DNA from: CAVUNY01 sp963768585
Lineage (GTDB): Bacteria > Chloroflexota > Anaerolineae > Anaerolineales > Anaerolineaceae
DNA: 64,000 nucleotides
Direction of reading: 5' to 3'
Assembly (NCBI GenBank): GCA_963768585.1
Contig: CAVYIF010000017.1
Location: forward strand, 62,001-126,000
Part shown: positions 44,924 through 53,977 of the stretch, one piece after another
How the letters are laid out: every line of letters starts with the position of its first letter
Position numbering within the stretch: position 1 is the stretch's first letter
Notes under the pieces: generated by a model
What the model was told of the DNA's origin: nothing
What the model saw: only the letters and a program-made list of their open reading frames with translations
Database searches by the model: none
Position numbers and translations under genes: made by a program

Positions 44924-45501
44924 TCTTTTTGTTCAGGCACCCCACCCAGGGGCATCACCCGGTAGTTGATAAAGGTACCTGCCCGGTTGGCCTCATCGGT
45001 ATAGTAAAACAGGGCCAGCTCTTTGACGCGGTAGGTGAAATTAATCTGGTGCTTGGCCAGTCCATCGAAATAGGCCTGGAACGGATTGGCGCCTTCCACC
45101 TTACCCAATTCAATCGTCATATGAAAGCGGTACCCGCTGCCGTCGTGCGCAGCCCGGGTATCTTTGAATAACCCGCTGAGTTCATCATTCAACTGGTTGT
45201 GCAGCCTGCGCAGGATGGGGGTCTCGACCACATTCAGCCCCAAAATGCCGAAACCGGCCCACTCCTCGCTGTAAAACCGGTCCAACTGCAGCTCGAAAGG
45301 TGCAGTGCGGGCGGCCAGATCATCGAAATAATTCTCAAGCACCTCCATATCTTCAAAGGCAAACGGCTGTTTTAAACTCACATGCGCAGGCAGCAGTGCG
45401 GCATAAAAGGCCACCTGGTATCTGGCATTCAATTCAAACACAATGCGCCGGATAAAATTTTGAATGGGCGGATTGGCCAGCAGGACAATCGCAGCTTTCA
45501 T
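44920..45501 (-). CDS. 2H phosphoesterase (2'-5' RNA ligase-like)
   Basis: 193 residues. The two HxT/S motifs of the superfamily are PAHVSLKQPF (about residues 38-47) and RFHMTIELGK (about 137-146). The remaining pattern fits 2'-5' RNA ligase/CPDase members such as ThpR and YjcG. Such enzymes act on 2',3'-cyclic phosphates or 2'-5' links in RNA. It converges on the S51-like gene with no room for a terminator between them. Confidence 0.82.
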   Translation of the reverse strand: MKAAIVLLANPPIQNFIRRIVFELNARYQVAFYAALLPAHVSLKQPFAFEDMEVLENYFDDLAARTAPFELQLDRFYSEEWAGFGILGLNVVETPILRRLHNQLNDELSGLFKDTRAAHDGSGYRFHMTIELGKVEGANPFQAYFDGLAKHQINFTYRVKELALFYYTDEANRAGTFINYRVMPLGGVPEQKD

Positions 45502-45682
45502 TAGGTTTTACCTCCATTGGCAACGAATATAGCACAAACTCCAAAACCATATCGAAAATGCTTAAATCCGCGCATCCATCCATCGCCTACTGGATCACCC
45601 AAAATACGCTATAATCGGACAGTTAGCATCTGGAAATGCCAGTTTGTGCTGGAAAAGAGTACCCACTTCAGCAAGGATTACG

Positions 45683-47167
45683 ATGTCAAAGAACCGCCTC
45701 AACCTGATCACCCTGGGAATCATGCTCAGCCTGTTTCTGGCCTCAATGGAGGGCACCGTGGTTGCCACGGCGATGCCCACCATTGTCGGCCAGCTTGGTG
45801 GGCTCTCGATATACAGTTGGGTCTTTGCAGTCTATATGTTGGCTTCGACCACTACCGTCCCCATTTACGGCAAACTCTCCGACCTGTACGGCCGCAAGCA
45901 GGTCTATGCGGTTTCCATGATCCTGTTTCTGGCAGGCTCAATCCTGTGCAGCCAGGCCCAGACCATGGAGCAGCTGGTTCTCTTCCGAGGTATTCAGGGA
46001 TTGGGCGCCGGCGGTGTGCTGCCGCTGGCCTTTACCATCATCGGTGAGATCTTCGATCTCGAGCAGCGCGCGCGCATGCAGGGGTTGTTCTCCGGGGTTT
46101 GGGGCGTTTCCTCGGTAATCGGCCCGGTGATCGGCGGCTTTTTGGTCGACCAGGTATCCTGGCATTGGGTGTTCCTGATCAATGTCATCCCGGGCACTCT
46201 GGGAGTAGGTTTGGTGTGGTTTGCCTGGCAGAGCAGTGTACCTGCCAGAACCAAGAAGGTCAGCGTCGACTATGCCGGCGCCGGCCTGCTGACCCTGGCC
46301 GCACTCAGCCTGCTGCTCGGTCTGGACCAACTTGGCAGCCCACTATCCTGGCTGCTGCTGGCCGGGTTCCTGCTGCTGTCCGTGCTTTTGATGTGGGTCG
46401 AGCGCCGCGCCCCCGACCCGATGCTGCCGCTGCACCTGTTTAAAGACCGGTTGTTTAACGTTTCCCTGCTGCACGGCGTGTTTGCGGGATGGGCCATGTT
46501 TGGCAGCCTTTCTTACGTACCGTTGTTCGTGCAGGCCGTACTGGGCACCAGTGCCACCCAGGCCGGGATAACCCTGACCCCCATGTCGCTGGCCTGGACT
46601 CTCTCCAGCATCCTGGGTGGGCGGCTGCTGCTCAAGATGGGCTACCGCACCCTTTCCCTGTTTGGCATGGTGCTACTGTGCGCCGGCACCTTCTTAATGA
46701 CCCTGATCAACCCCGCTTCCAGCCAGATCCTGATCATGATTTACCTCTCATTGATGGGGATCGGCATGGGGTTGTCTATCCCGGCTTTCTTGATTGCCGT
46801 GCAAAGTACGGTACGCAAACAGGATCTTGGCGCTGCCACCTCTACCGTGCAGTTCAGCCGCAGTATCGGCGGCACGCTGGGGGTCAGTGTCCTGGGCGCA
46901 TTATTGAGCAGTGGGTTCGCCAGCCGGCTGCTGACCGCAGGTTTAAATCCGGCAACCGTTTCGCTGGACAGCCTGATCGACCCGGTAGCTACGACCGGCG
47001 CAGCCGCAATGAGCGGTCCTGTACGCGAAGCGCTTTCGGGGTCGATCGCCAGCCTGTTTATCGTTGCCTCTGTGGCCGCGGTATTGGGACTGGTTGTGGT
47101 GATGTTTGCCCCCGGCGGCAGAATCGCACAGCTTATGGAAAGCAAGCTGGTAAAGGACAGCCCCTGA
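45683..47167 (+). CDS. MFS multidrug exporter, DHA2 (14-TM) family
   Basis: 494 residues from the ATG at 45683. MLSLFLASMEGTVVATAMPTIVGQLGG is the family first helix with the acidic residue, followed by YGKLSDLYGRKQVY (motif A), FRGIQGLGAGGVLPLAFTIIGEI and GVSSVIGPVIGGFLVDQ (motif C). About 14 helices in total. DHA2 members such as EmrB, QacA and Tet-like proteins export lipophilic or cationic drugs with protons. A TATAAT lies at 45610-45615. It heads an operon: the methyltransferase gene begins two bases after its stop. Confidence 0.92.
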   Translation: MSKNRLNLITLGIMLSLFLASMEGTVVATAMPTIVGQLGGLSIYSWVFAVYMLASTTTVPIYGKLSDLYGRKQVYAVSMILFLAGSILCSQAQTMEQLVLFRGIQGLGAGGVLPLAFTIIGEIFDLEQRARMQGLFSGVWGVSSVIGPVIGGFLVDQVSWHWVFLINVIPGTLGVGLVWFAWQSSVPARTKKVSVDYAGAGLLTLAALSLLLGLDQLGSPLSWLLLAGFLLLSVLLMWVERRAPDPMLPLHLFKDRLFNVSLLHGVFAGWAMFGSLSYVPLFVQAVLGTSATQAGITLTPMSLAWTLSSILGGRLLLKMGYRTLSLFGMVLLCAGTFLMTLINPASSQILIMIYLSLMGIGMGLSIPAFLIAVQSTVRKQDLGAATSTVQFSRSIGGTLGVSVLGALLSSGFASRLLTAGLNPATVSLDSLIDPVATTGAAAMSGPVREALSGSIASLFIVASVAAVLGLVVVMFAPGGRIAQLMESKLVKDSP

Positions 47168-47169
47168 CC

Positions 47170-47967
47170 ATGACAAACTACCAATGGAACCCCGCCGATT
47201 ACGAAAAAAACTCGTCGCAGCAGCAGCTTTGGGCACGCGAACTGATCGCCAAACTGAACCTGCAGGGTGACGAAAAAGTATTGGATGTTGGCTGCGGGGA
47301 CGGCAAGGTTACGGCAGAAATTGCCGGTCGCCTGCCCCACGGCTCCGTCCTGGGGATCGACAAATCCGGGGAGATGATCGCCCTGGCCCAACAGAGACAC
47401 GGGGTCGCTACCCATCCCAACTTACATTTTCAGGTGGCGGATGCCAGCCATCTGCCGTTTCATGGCGAATTTTCGCTGGTCTTTTCGAACGCCGCCCTGC
47501 ATTGGGTGCGCGACCACCGCCCCGTACTGCAGGGCATTGCCCGCAGTCTTCAACCCGGCGGGCGCATTCTGCTGCAGATGGGCGGGCAGGGCAACGCCGT
47601 TCATATCATCGCTGCTATCGACGAACAGATGGCGCTCGATCCGTATGCGCCGTATTTTGCGGACTTTTTCTTCCCGTTTGGTTTCCACGGACCGGATGAA
47701 TACGCCCTCTGGATGGGTGAAGCCGGGTTGAAGCCGCTGCGCGTCGAGTTAATTCCCAAGGATATGGTCCACAATGGGCTGAGCGGGCTGAAAGGCTGGC
47801 TGCGCACCACCCATTTGCTGCCGTATACCCAGTACCTGCCAGAAGCGCTGCGCGAACCTTTCATCGCTCAGGTAGCAGAAGCTTACCTGGCACGGTTTCC
47901 TTTAGATGATCAGGACCTGGCCCACGTGCGTATGGTGCGCCTGGAAGTCGAAGCCATAAAGGTGTAA
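47170..47967 (+). CDS. Class I SAM methyltransferase (trans-aconitate methyltransferase-like)
   Basis: 265 residues from the ATG at 47170. Motif I is KVLDVGCGDGKVTAEIA (about residues 36-52). Motif II region VLGIDKSGEMIALAQQRH, then FSLVFSNAALHWVRDH and LQPGGRILLQMGG complete the Rossmann core. The N-terminus MTNYQWNPADYEKNSSQQQLWA and the late RTTHLLPYTQYLPE resemble trans-aconitate methyltransferase. It sits two bases after an exporter and four before a TPR-like protein, so it belongs to the same operon. Confidence 0.9.
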   Translation: MTNYQWNPADYEKNSSQQQLWARELIAKLNLQGDEKVLDVGCGDGKVTAEIAGRLPHGSVLGIDKSGEMIALAQQRHGVATHPNLHFQVADASHLPFHGEFSLVFSNAALHWVRDHRPVLQGIARSLQPGGRILLQMGGQGNAVHIIAAIDEQMALDPYAPYFADFFFPFGFHGPDEYALWMGEAGLKPLRVELIPKDMVHNGLSGLKGWLRTTHLLPYTQYLPEALREPFIAQVAEAYLARFPLDDQDLAHVRMVRLEVEAIKV

Positions 47968-47971
47968 AAAA

Positions 47972-48397
47972 ATGGATCCAAACAACCCGATCGTAAAACT
48001 GTGCGTTGCCGGCATGCGCGCCGAAGGCGAGAACCGCTTCGAAGAGGCCCGCCTGCTCTTCACCCAGGCCTGGGAAAGCAGCACCGACGATTTCGAGGCC
48101 TGCATCGCCGCACACTTCCTGGCCCGCCACCAGGAGAATCCGCAGGATACGCTGCGCTGGAACCAGGAAGCGCTGGCGCGGGCCGAAGCTGTGGGCGACG
48201 ACCGCGTCAGCGATTTTTATCCGTCGCTTTACCTGAACCTCGGGCACGCTCACGAAACATTGGGGGACATGGAAGAGGCCGCCCGATTTTATGGGTTGGC
48301 CAGCCAGGGCATGGATCGGCTTCCTGACTCACGCTTATCCGGCATCGTGCGTGGGGCGGTCGAAGCCGGTCAGAAGCGTCTCAGCAATAAAGATTGA
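47972..48397 (+). CDS. Small TPR-like protein
   Basis: 141 residues, all helical. A tetratricopeptide-like repeat is visible as GENRFEEARLLFTQAWE and LYLNLGHAHETLGDMEEAARFYGLA. It follows the methyltransferase after four bases and has no signal or catalytic motif, so a scaffold or partner role in the operon is likely. The function is unknown. Confidence 0.7.
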   Translation: MDPNNPIVKLCVAGMRAEGENRFEEARLLFTQAWESSTDDFEACIAAHFLARHQENPQDTLRWNQEALARAEAVGDDRVSDFYPSLYLNLGHAHETLGDMEEAARFYGLASQGMDRLPDSRLSGIVRGAVEAGQKRLSNKD

Positions 48398-48523
48398 CCG
48401 CCTCCCCCAAATGTTGGCTTGAATCCTCCCCATCAAATTGGTATGATTCAAACAGAACAAGTGGAACCTCCGCAGCCCATCACTGACCGGTTGGCGGAAG
48501 TGTCTGTTATCAGGAGGCAACCT

Positions 48524-48991
48524 ATGGCAGATGAACCGGATTTCGATCTGACTACCGCACATGAGTATTTTTCCAAAGCTTGCTTCAACCAGGTATGGGG
48601 TTTGATCGACAAAACAAACCGCACACCGGCTGAAGACCAGGAAATGATTGAACTGTGCCTGGCCTCGCTGTGGCATTGGTCGCAGCGCGATGACTGCACC
48701 CCTACCAACCTTTCGATTGGCTACTGGCAGGCCTCCCGGGTATATGCCCTGCTCGGGCAAGCTGAAAACGCCATGCAGTACGCCCGGCTGTGTTTAAATA
48801 TCAGCCATGAAAGCGACGTGCTGCCTTTTTACCTGGGATACGCCTACGAAGCCATGGCGCGCGCTGCTGCTGCAGCCAAAGATGATGCAAAGGTGGCTGA
48901 TTATCTGGCAAAAGGCCGCCGCGTAGCCGCCGCTGTTCCCGACCCTGAAGAACGCGACCAACTGCTCGAGGACCTGGAATCGATCGGCTGA
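48524..48991 (+). CDS. Small helical TPR-like protein
   Basis: 155 residues from the ATG at 48524, chosen because AGGAGG (48512-48517) is ideally placed; the open frame reaches back to 48419. Helical repeats include YWQASRVYALLGQAENAMQYARLCL and YLGYAYEAMARAAAAAKDDAKVADYL. It resembles the preceding TPR-like gene in style. Function unknown. It probably ends the operon. Confidence 0.72.
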   Translation: MADEPDFDLTTAHEYFSKACFNQVWGLIDKTNRTPAEDQEMIELCLASLWHWSQRDDCTPTNLSIGYWQASRVYALLGQAENAMQYARLCLNISHESDVLPFYLGYAYEAMARAAAAAKDDAKVADYLAKGRRVAAAVPDPEERDQLLEDLESIG

Positions 48992-49160
48992 ACGGATCAT
49001 TGAAACCTGGCTTTCCGGCTTTTCCATCGCCGAACCACGCCATTTTGTGGAAGCGCTGGATTTCAAATACACTGGGAAAACATACTGGATTTTAGAGTCA
49101 GGGAACAGCCCAATCCCTGGGTGACTTTGCGCGCCTTACGCGGGCTTCCCCCAAGTGTAC

Positions 49161-50095
49161 CTACTCAGTCAGGTTGAGGGCGGCAATCATCGTTTCGATT
49201 TCGAGCGGCTCTCCTTTGCTCTCCATCCGTTCCAATTGGATCGCGCCCGGATCGCACTGCCCCACACAGATCCCGCAGCCCATGCACAGTTCCTGATCGA
49301 CGACAGCCGTATCCTCCATATGGACGGCCGAGAACTGGCAGTTCTCGACACATTTCTCGCATTGCAAACACAGGTCAACGTCCACTCGGGCCACATACCC
49401 GGATGAGGCCAGCATCTGCGTGCCGTTGCGCTGGGCCAGCATGGCCCCACAGCAGCAGGCGCAGCAGTTGCAGATCGCATAAAAGCGGCCCATCATGGCG
49501 TCTTTGAAGAAAGCGTGATGCACATGACCGCGCTGATCCTCGGCCTGGAGAATATCCTGGGCCTCCTGCGGCGATATACGGCGCGAGCGCTGCGGGTGGT
49601 GGTCGATCACAAAGCTGGCGAAGGGCTCGCCGACGATCAAACACACATCCAACGGCAGGCAAGGATGTTCGCTGGCAACCCGGCAGGGGCAGTCCAACAC
49701 TACGATATGGTCGGGGTTTTCAGCACGATATCGCGCGCCAGCGCATAGGGAATGACATGCTCAAGGTCACCCAAAGTGATATCTTCTTTGACCGATACCA
49801 GCTGTTTGGCAGCCGCCAGCGGTACGACTTTACCATGATAGGTGTCTTCCATCTTAACCGCCGGCGTATCTCCCTGCCGGGCAGCATTATCGACCATCAG
49901 GTTGCCGATCCAGTTCAGCACCGGTGCCAGGCGTTTGGCCAGCGGATGGCGTCCACTGCCCACGGCGATATAGAAATAGGTCCAACGCCCGTACACATAC
50001 CCGTGCAGCAGGTTAAAAAATGAACTGCCTTTGGCCTGGCGTGCTTCCTTGAAAAAGGCGCGGGTTGAGCGCCGGAGGATGCCTTTCTGACTCAT
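49161..50095 (-). pseudogene. 4Fe-4S ferredoxin-domain protein, single frameshift
   Basis: The first frame from 50095 (MSQKGILRRSTRAFFKEARQ) runs to a stop near 49700 within DIVLKTPTIS, and the second continues LDCPCRVASEHPCLPLDVCLI to 49161. Adding one base near 49718 joins them as DIVLENPDHIVVLDCPCR. The joined product is about 312 residues: a Cys-rich CNCCACCCGA segment, then CLQCEKCVENCQ and CMGCGICVGQCDPGAI, two ferredoxin-type clusters. Probably an electron-transfer protein. It is divergent from the P-loop gene. Confidence 0.8.
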
Positions 50096-50352
50096 GGGAA
50101 CCCCTCCAAAACCGTTATGGAAAAACCGAATAAAGCTGATTAATTATAGCGATTTTTGTTCACCTTCCGGCTACCCGTCCACCTCAAAACGGGTAGTGAC
50201 CATCCAGAGGTGTTTGATCGGTCCGTCCAAAAAACCGGCAGGTTGTGAAAAAAACAATCCACAAAGATTCATCCCTGTCATTCAAAATTCGTTTACAATG
50301 GATGGGCAGGAACCAATGTGTACCCTATCCTCGTCACGAATGAAATGAAAAA

Positions 50353-51054
50353 ATGATCGATACAAAGCTAATCCTCATCGAAGGCCCTCCGGGTTCAGGG
50401 AAAACGACAACTGCACAGATTCTCGCCGCTGAAATCTCAAAATCGGGTAAACCGTGCCAATGTTTCGTGGAGTGGGGTGAGGATAACCCCATTCCAATTG
50501 GCGACGACCTGCATTTGGGCGAGGTAATCACTACTTCGATCACCCGCGAAACCCAGATGCTTCAGATGTGGCACCAGTTTGCCCGGACCCGACTTTCAGC
50601 GGAAACCGTGACAGTCATGGAAAGCCGCTTCTGGCAAACCAGCGTGATGCTGATGTATGTCGCCGGTCATCCCACCGAGCGTATTTTGCAAAGCAACCAA
50701 CGCGTGATTGAAGCCATTCAAGGCCTGAATCCTGTACTGATTTACTTTGCCATCGACGATCAAAAGGCATTTGCGGCCCGCACCATCCAGATAAAAAATG
50801 AGGAATGGCAAAAAGCAGGTCTGAGCGAGTTATGGGAAACGCACATCTTTAAGGCATTTAGCTCACAGAAGTGGTTTACAGATCGCGGCTTGAGTGGATC
50901 TGCAGGTATGATTGCTCTATTGGAAGAATGGGCCCAGGTCACGACGCTGTTATACGATCAGGTTCCGTTCCCCAAGATCAAGATCCATAACCCCCATCAG
51001 GACAGGAACCTGGCAATGCAACAAATGAGCAGCTTTTTAGTCCTGGACCGATGA
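50353..51054 (+). CDS. P-loop NTPase, thymidylate-kinase-like
   Basis: 233 residues. Walker A GPPGSGKTTT is at about residues 11-20. A second motif, VTVMESRFWQTSVMLMYVAG, could be Walker B-like. It resembles kinase-type NTPases that phosphorylate nucleotides or small molecules, but no substrate is recognisable. It stands alone; a 15-base tandem duplication covers its stop codon. Confidence 0.7.
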   Translation: MIDTKLILIEGPPGSGKTTTAQILAAEISKSGKPCQCFVEWGEDNPIPIGDDLHLGEVITTSITRETQMLQMWHQFARTRLSAETVTVMESRFWQTSVMLMYVAGHPTERILQSNQRVIEAIQGLNPVLIYFAIDDQKAFAARTIQIKNEEWQKAGLSELWETHIFKAFSSQKWFTDRGLSGSAGMIALLEEWAQVTTLLYDQVPFPKIKIHNPHQDRNLAMQQMSSFLVLDR

Positions 51055-51076
51055 TCAAAACGCCGATGATCAAAAC
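51048..51076 (+). repeat. 15-base tandem duplication at a stop codon
   Basis: Two adjacent copies, CCGATGATCAAAACG and CCGATGATCAAAACA, start at 51048 and 51063. The stop TGA (51052-51054) is in the first copy. Confidence 0.75.
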
Positions 51077-51171
51077 AATGAACAACATTTAGTTCATGCC
51101 CGAATGTCAACGAACGGTGCTATTCTGAAAATGCCATTTGTTATACGGTAAATTAGCGGTTAGGAGTGTAA

Positions 51172-51855
51172 ATGAGCCCGACACAAGGCCATACCAAACA
51201 TGCGAAAGATAAAACCAGAAAGTCGTCTGGAACCAAAACAACCAGCCCAGGCAAGAAAAATAAATCTGCCCGGCCTGCCAACAAATTTCCATGGACCATA
51301 CTGGGCATCGCCGCCGTCATTGTCTTGCTGTTGGGAGGAAGCGGCATCGGGTTTGCCGCCAGCCAGGAGGAAAATGATGCTTTCTGTGCTTCGTGCCATA
51401 CCCAACCCGAATCAACCTTTTACGAGCGCAGCCTGGCTGCAGCGCCGGTCGACATGGCCTCGTCTCACCATACCTCGGATGATCAGAACTCGAAATGTAT
51501 CGACTGCCATTCAGGCCGCGGGGTAACCGGTCGTCTCGGTGCCATGCTGCTGGGCGCGCGCAATGCCTTCATGCTGTTCACGCATACCGAAACCCAACCT
51601 GCCCCGCTCACTGTACCCATTCGAGATGAAAACTGCACCAAATGCCACGACAACATCTACCGGCAGACCGACCTGAGCAATCATTTCCATGCCTTCCTGC
51701 CGCGCTGGCAGGCGCTTGATTCAAAGGCTGCCGGGTGCGTGGACTGCCACAGCGCACATACTACCGGGGGAGATGCGGCGCAAGGATTCCTCCAGGTTGA
51801 CCACGTCACCCCGATCTGTGAACGCTGTCACTCGGCGCTGGTCCTCGAGCGCTGA
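51172..51855 (+). CDS. Pentaheme c-type cytochrome (NapC/NrfH-like anchor)
   Basis: 227 residues. A basic 40-residue N-terminus, a single transmembrane helix (about 41-63), then five CxxCH motifs: CASCH (from Cys72), CIDCH, CTKCH, CVDCH and CERCH. The layout resembles membrane-anchored NapC/NirT/NrfH-type quinol-oxidising cytochromes, usually four or five haems. TTAGGAGTG precedes the start. No terminal reductase is adjacent. A terminator lies directly after it. Confidence 0.9.
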   Translation: MSPTQGHTKHAKDKTRKSSGTKTTSPGKKNKSARPANKFPWTILGIAAVIVLLLGGSGIGFAASQEENDAFCASCHTQPESTFYERSLAAAPVDMASSHHTSDDQNSKCIDCHSGRGVTGRLGAMLLGARNAFMLFTHTETQPAPLTVPIRDENCTKCHDNIYRQTDLSNHFHAFLPRWQALDSKAAGCVDCHSAHTTGGDAAQGFLQVDHVTPICERCHSALVLER

Positions 51856-51880
51856 CCCTCGAAGCCTACCGAAAAAAAGA

Positions 51881-51920
51881 TTGCCCTCTTCAGATTAAGC
51901 TCTGAAGAGGGCAACCATTT
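51881..51920. terminator. Terminator after the cytochrome
   Basis: 14-bp perfect stem TTGCCCTCTTCAGA (51881-51894) with its complement (51901-51914), 6-base loop and CCATTTT tail. It separates convergent genes. Confidence 0.88.
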
Positions 51921-52007
51921 TATTTGCTTAATTCCCGGGAAAAAACCCTCGTCGTTGAGGAACCCAGCGTCCTGGCAAAATCAGGACCGGCGCTTGCAGC
52001 GCCTGAT

Positions 52008-52379
52008 TTAATAGCGTCGGTTTCCACCGCCACCGGTGCCGCCACGACGATTGCCGCCGCCACCGCCACCAGGGCCACGACCATATCCGTCGCCGCCACG
52101 GGAACCGCCAAAGCCACCGCGTCCGGATTCTTCGCGCGGGCGTGCAGGATTGACTTTAATTTCCCGGTTTTCCAGGTTATAGCCATTGAACTTCTTGATG
52201 GCGCTTTCTGCTTCAGCCTGGGTGCTCATCGTGATAAAGGCAAAGCCTTTCGAGCTGCCCGTATCGCGATCTTTAATCAATGCAACATCCGTTACAGACC
52301 CGATTTCAGCGAACAGGGTGCGCAGGGTGTCCTCCGTGGTGGAGAATGACAGGTTGCCGACGTACAGTTTTACTTCCAT
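52008..52379 (-). CDS. RRM-type RNA-binding protein with Gly/Arg-rich tail
   Basis: 123 residues from the ATG at 52379, preceded by AAGGAAAA. KLYVGNLSFSTT (RNP-2) and GFAFITMSTQAEAESAI (RNP-1) define one RNA-recognition motif (about 3-80). The C-terminal 40 residues are an RGG-like Gly/Arg tail. Bacterial single-RRM proteins of this type (cyanobacterial Rbp-like) are often cold-induced RNA chaperones. The leader contains a terminator and a second hairpin, see 52416-52455. Confidence 0.92.
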   Translation of the reverse strand: MEVKLYVGNLSFSTTEDTLRTLFAEIGSVTDVALIKDRDTGSSKGFAFITMSTQAEAESAIKKFNGYNLENREIKVNPARPREESGRGGFGGSRGGDGYGRGPGGGGGGNRRGGTGGGGNRRY

Positions 52380-52399
52380 TTTTCCTTGGTTCCTCAACT

Positions 52400-52415
52400 C
52401 TGGCTTTATGGCCAG
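52400..52415 (-). promoter_or_regulatory. Second leader hairpin of the RRM gene
   Basis: CTGGC (52400-52404) and GCCAG (52411-52415) form a 5-bp hairpin with a 6-base loop between the terminator and the start codon. It may help shape the initiation region. Confidence 0.45.
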
Positions 52416-52455
52416 AAAAAAAATTGCCGCAGTCCTAAAAATTAGGATTGGCGGC
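52416..52455 (-). terminator. Intrinsic terminator in the 5' leader of the RRM gene
   Basis: On the minus strand a GCCGC/GCGGC and TCCTAA/TTAGGA stem (52455-52426) is followed by TTTTTTTT (52423-52416). It lies between the presumed promoter and the start at 52379, so read-through control (attenuation) is expected. Confidence 0.75.
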
Positions 52456-52621
52456 TTTTGCAGACGATCCTTCTTTGGATTGAATCAACTATACCACTTA
52501 ACACCTAATAAAGCGAGTCCCAATTTCACGCCGCGACGGTTTTCAGACGGGTTTATGGTTTCTGTGGTATACTGACCTGTCTGTAAAATCTGTAAAAAAA
52601 TAAATATTTGCAGTTGTCGAC

Positions 52622-52651
52622 GGGCCAGGTAGAAACCTGAGCCCATTTTTT
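52622..52651 (+). terminator. Intrinsic terminator in the 5' leader of the RhlE-like helicase
   Basis: GGGC/GCCC and AGGT/ACCT stems (52622-52644) and six T (52646-52651), directly before the Shine-Dalgarno (AAAAGGA, 52655-52661). Too close to the gene to belong to anything else, so attenuation is likely. Confidence 0.7.
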
Positions 52652-52667
52652 GTGAAAAGGATATTTT

Positions 52668-53912
52668 GTGAGTTTCGAAACATTTTCATTTCATCCGCTG
52701 ATTAAGGCGGGTATTTTAAAGGTAGGTTATACCACGCCTACACCCATTCAAAAAGAGACCATTCCCGCGATCCTGGAAGGACGCGATCTGCTGGGGCTGG
52801 CCCAAACCGGGACGGGCAAGACTGCAGCTTTCGTTTTACCGATCCTGCAGCGATTAATCACGGGACCGCGCGGTAAATTGCGCGCGCTCATCGTCTCCCC
52901 AACCCGCGAGCTGGCGGAACAGACCCACGCGGCAATCACTGTACTTGGCCGCCAGACTGGTCTGCGCAGCGTAACACTGTACGGCGGCGTCAGCCCTGTT
53001 CGCCAGATACAGGCTCTACGAGCCGGTGTGGATATTGCCGTGGCTTGCCCCGGACGCCTGTTGGATCTGATGGGCCAAAGAATCGCACGCCTGGATAACA
53101 TCCAGGTGATGGTCCTGGATGAAGCCGATATGATGTTCGATATGGGCTTCCTGCCAGACATCCGGCGCATTATGGCGGCCTTGCCGTCTCAACGCCAGAC
53201 TCTCCTGTTTTCAGCCACCATGCCTGGTGAGATCCGCAAGCTGGCGACCGATTTCCTGCGTCAACCTGTAACGGTTGAGATTGACGTTGCACGCCCGCTG
53301 GATACGATCAATCACGCGATTTACGCGGTCGACCAGACCCAAAAAGTGGCGATGCTCTTAGGTCTTTTACATCAGGCCGGAAACGGTCAGGTGCTGGTTT
53401 TCACCCGCACCAAACACCGCGCCAAGAAATTAGCCGAACAGCTGATGAAAGCCGGCGTGGCCGCCACCTCGCTGCAGGGCAACCTGTCGCAGAACCGCCG
53501 CCAGGAATCGATGGACCGCTTCCGCAGCGGCCGGGCAAAAGTCATGGTCGCAACCGATATCGCTGCACGCGGGATCGATGTTTCGCAGATCACCCATGTG
53601 ATCAATTACGACCTGCCGGATACAGCCGACGCCTACACCCACCGTACCGGACGCACGGGCCGCATGGAAAAGCTGGGCACCGCGCTTTCGCTCACCACAC
53701 CGGATGATCTGGTGATGGTGCGCACCATCGAACGCCTGTTGGGCAAATCACTCGAACGGCGAAAGCTGGACGGTTTTGAGGAACCTGTAGTTTCTCCAGC
53801 CGTGCGCAGCGGCATACCCCCCGCCCATTATGGCGCACCGAGGCCGGCATCAAACCAACCCCGGCGGCCGCAGTCCAACCGCCAGCGGTTCTACTCACCG
53901 GAAAAAAGCTAA
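52668..53912 (+). CDS. DEAD-box RNA helicase, RhlE-like
   Basis: 414 residues from the GTG at 52668. Q motif GYTTPTPIQKETIP, motif I AQTGTGKT, PTRELAEQ (Ia), GRLLDL, DEAD in VLDEADMMF, SAT, then ATDIAARGIDV and HRTGRTGRM (V, VI) all intact. A basic C-terminal tail (RRPQSNRQRFY) follows. Unwinds RNA duplexes, often in ribosome or mRNA remodelling at low temperature. It is divergent from the RRM gene, with both leaders carrying terminators. Confidence 0.93.
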   Translation: MSFETFSFHPLIKAGILKVGYTTPTPIQKETIPAILEGRDLLGLAQTGTGKTAAFVLPILQRLITGPRGKLRALIVSPTRELAEQTHAAITVLGRQTGLRSVTLYGGVSPVRQIQALRAGVDIAVACPGRLLDLMGQRIARLDNIQVMVLDEADMMFDMGFLPDIRRIMAALPSQRQTLLFSATMPGEIRKLATDFLRQPVTVEIDVARPLDTINHAIYAVDQTQKVAMLLGLLHQAGNGQVLVFTRTKHRAKKLAEQLMKAGVAATSLQGNLSQNRRQESMDRFRSGRAKVMVATDIAARGIDVSQITHVINYDLPDTADAYTHRTGRTGRMEKLGTALSLTTPDDLVMVRTIERLLGKSLERRKLDGFEEPVVSPAVRSGIPPAHYGAPRPASNQPRRPQSNRQRFYSPEKS

Positions 53913-53924
53913 ACAATGACACGA

Positions 53925-53960
53925 TGATCCCCAAAACTAGCGTTTGGGGATCATTTCTTG
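53925..53960 (+). terminator. Terminator after the RhlE-like helicase
   Basis: 12-bp stem ATGATCCCCAAA (53925-53936) with TTTGGGGATCAT (53944-53955), 7-base loop and a short TTTCTT tail. Confidence 0.8.
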
Positions 53961-53977
53961 ATCACGAGGAAAAATAT

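Noticed and set aside
46489..47169. N-terminal extension of the methyltransferase frame across the MFS gene.
   Set aside because: Out-of-frame translation of a conserved transporter; the true start is the ATG at 47170.
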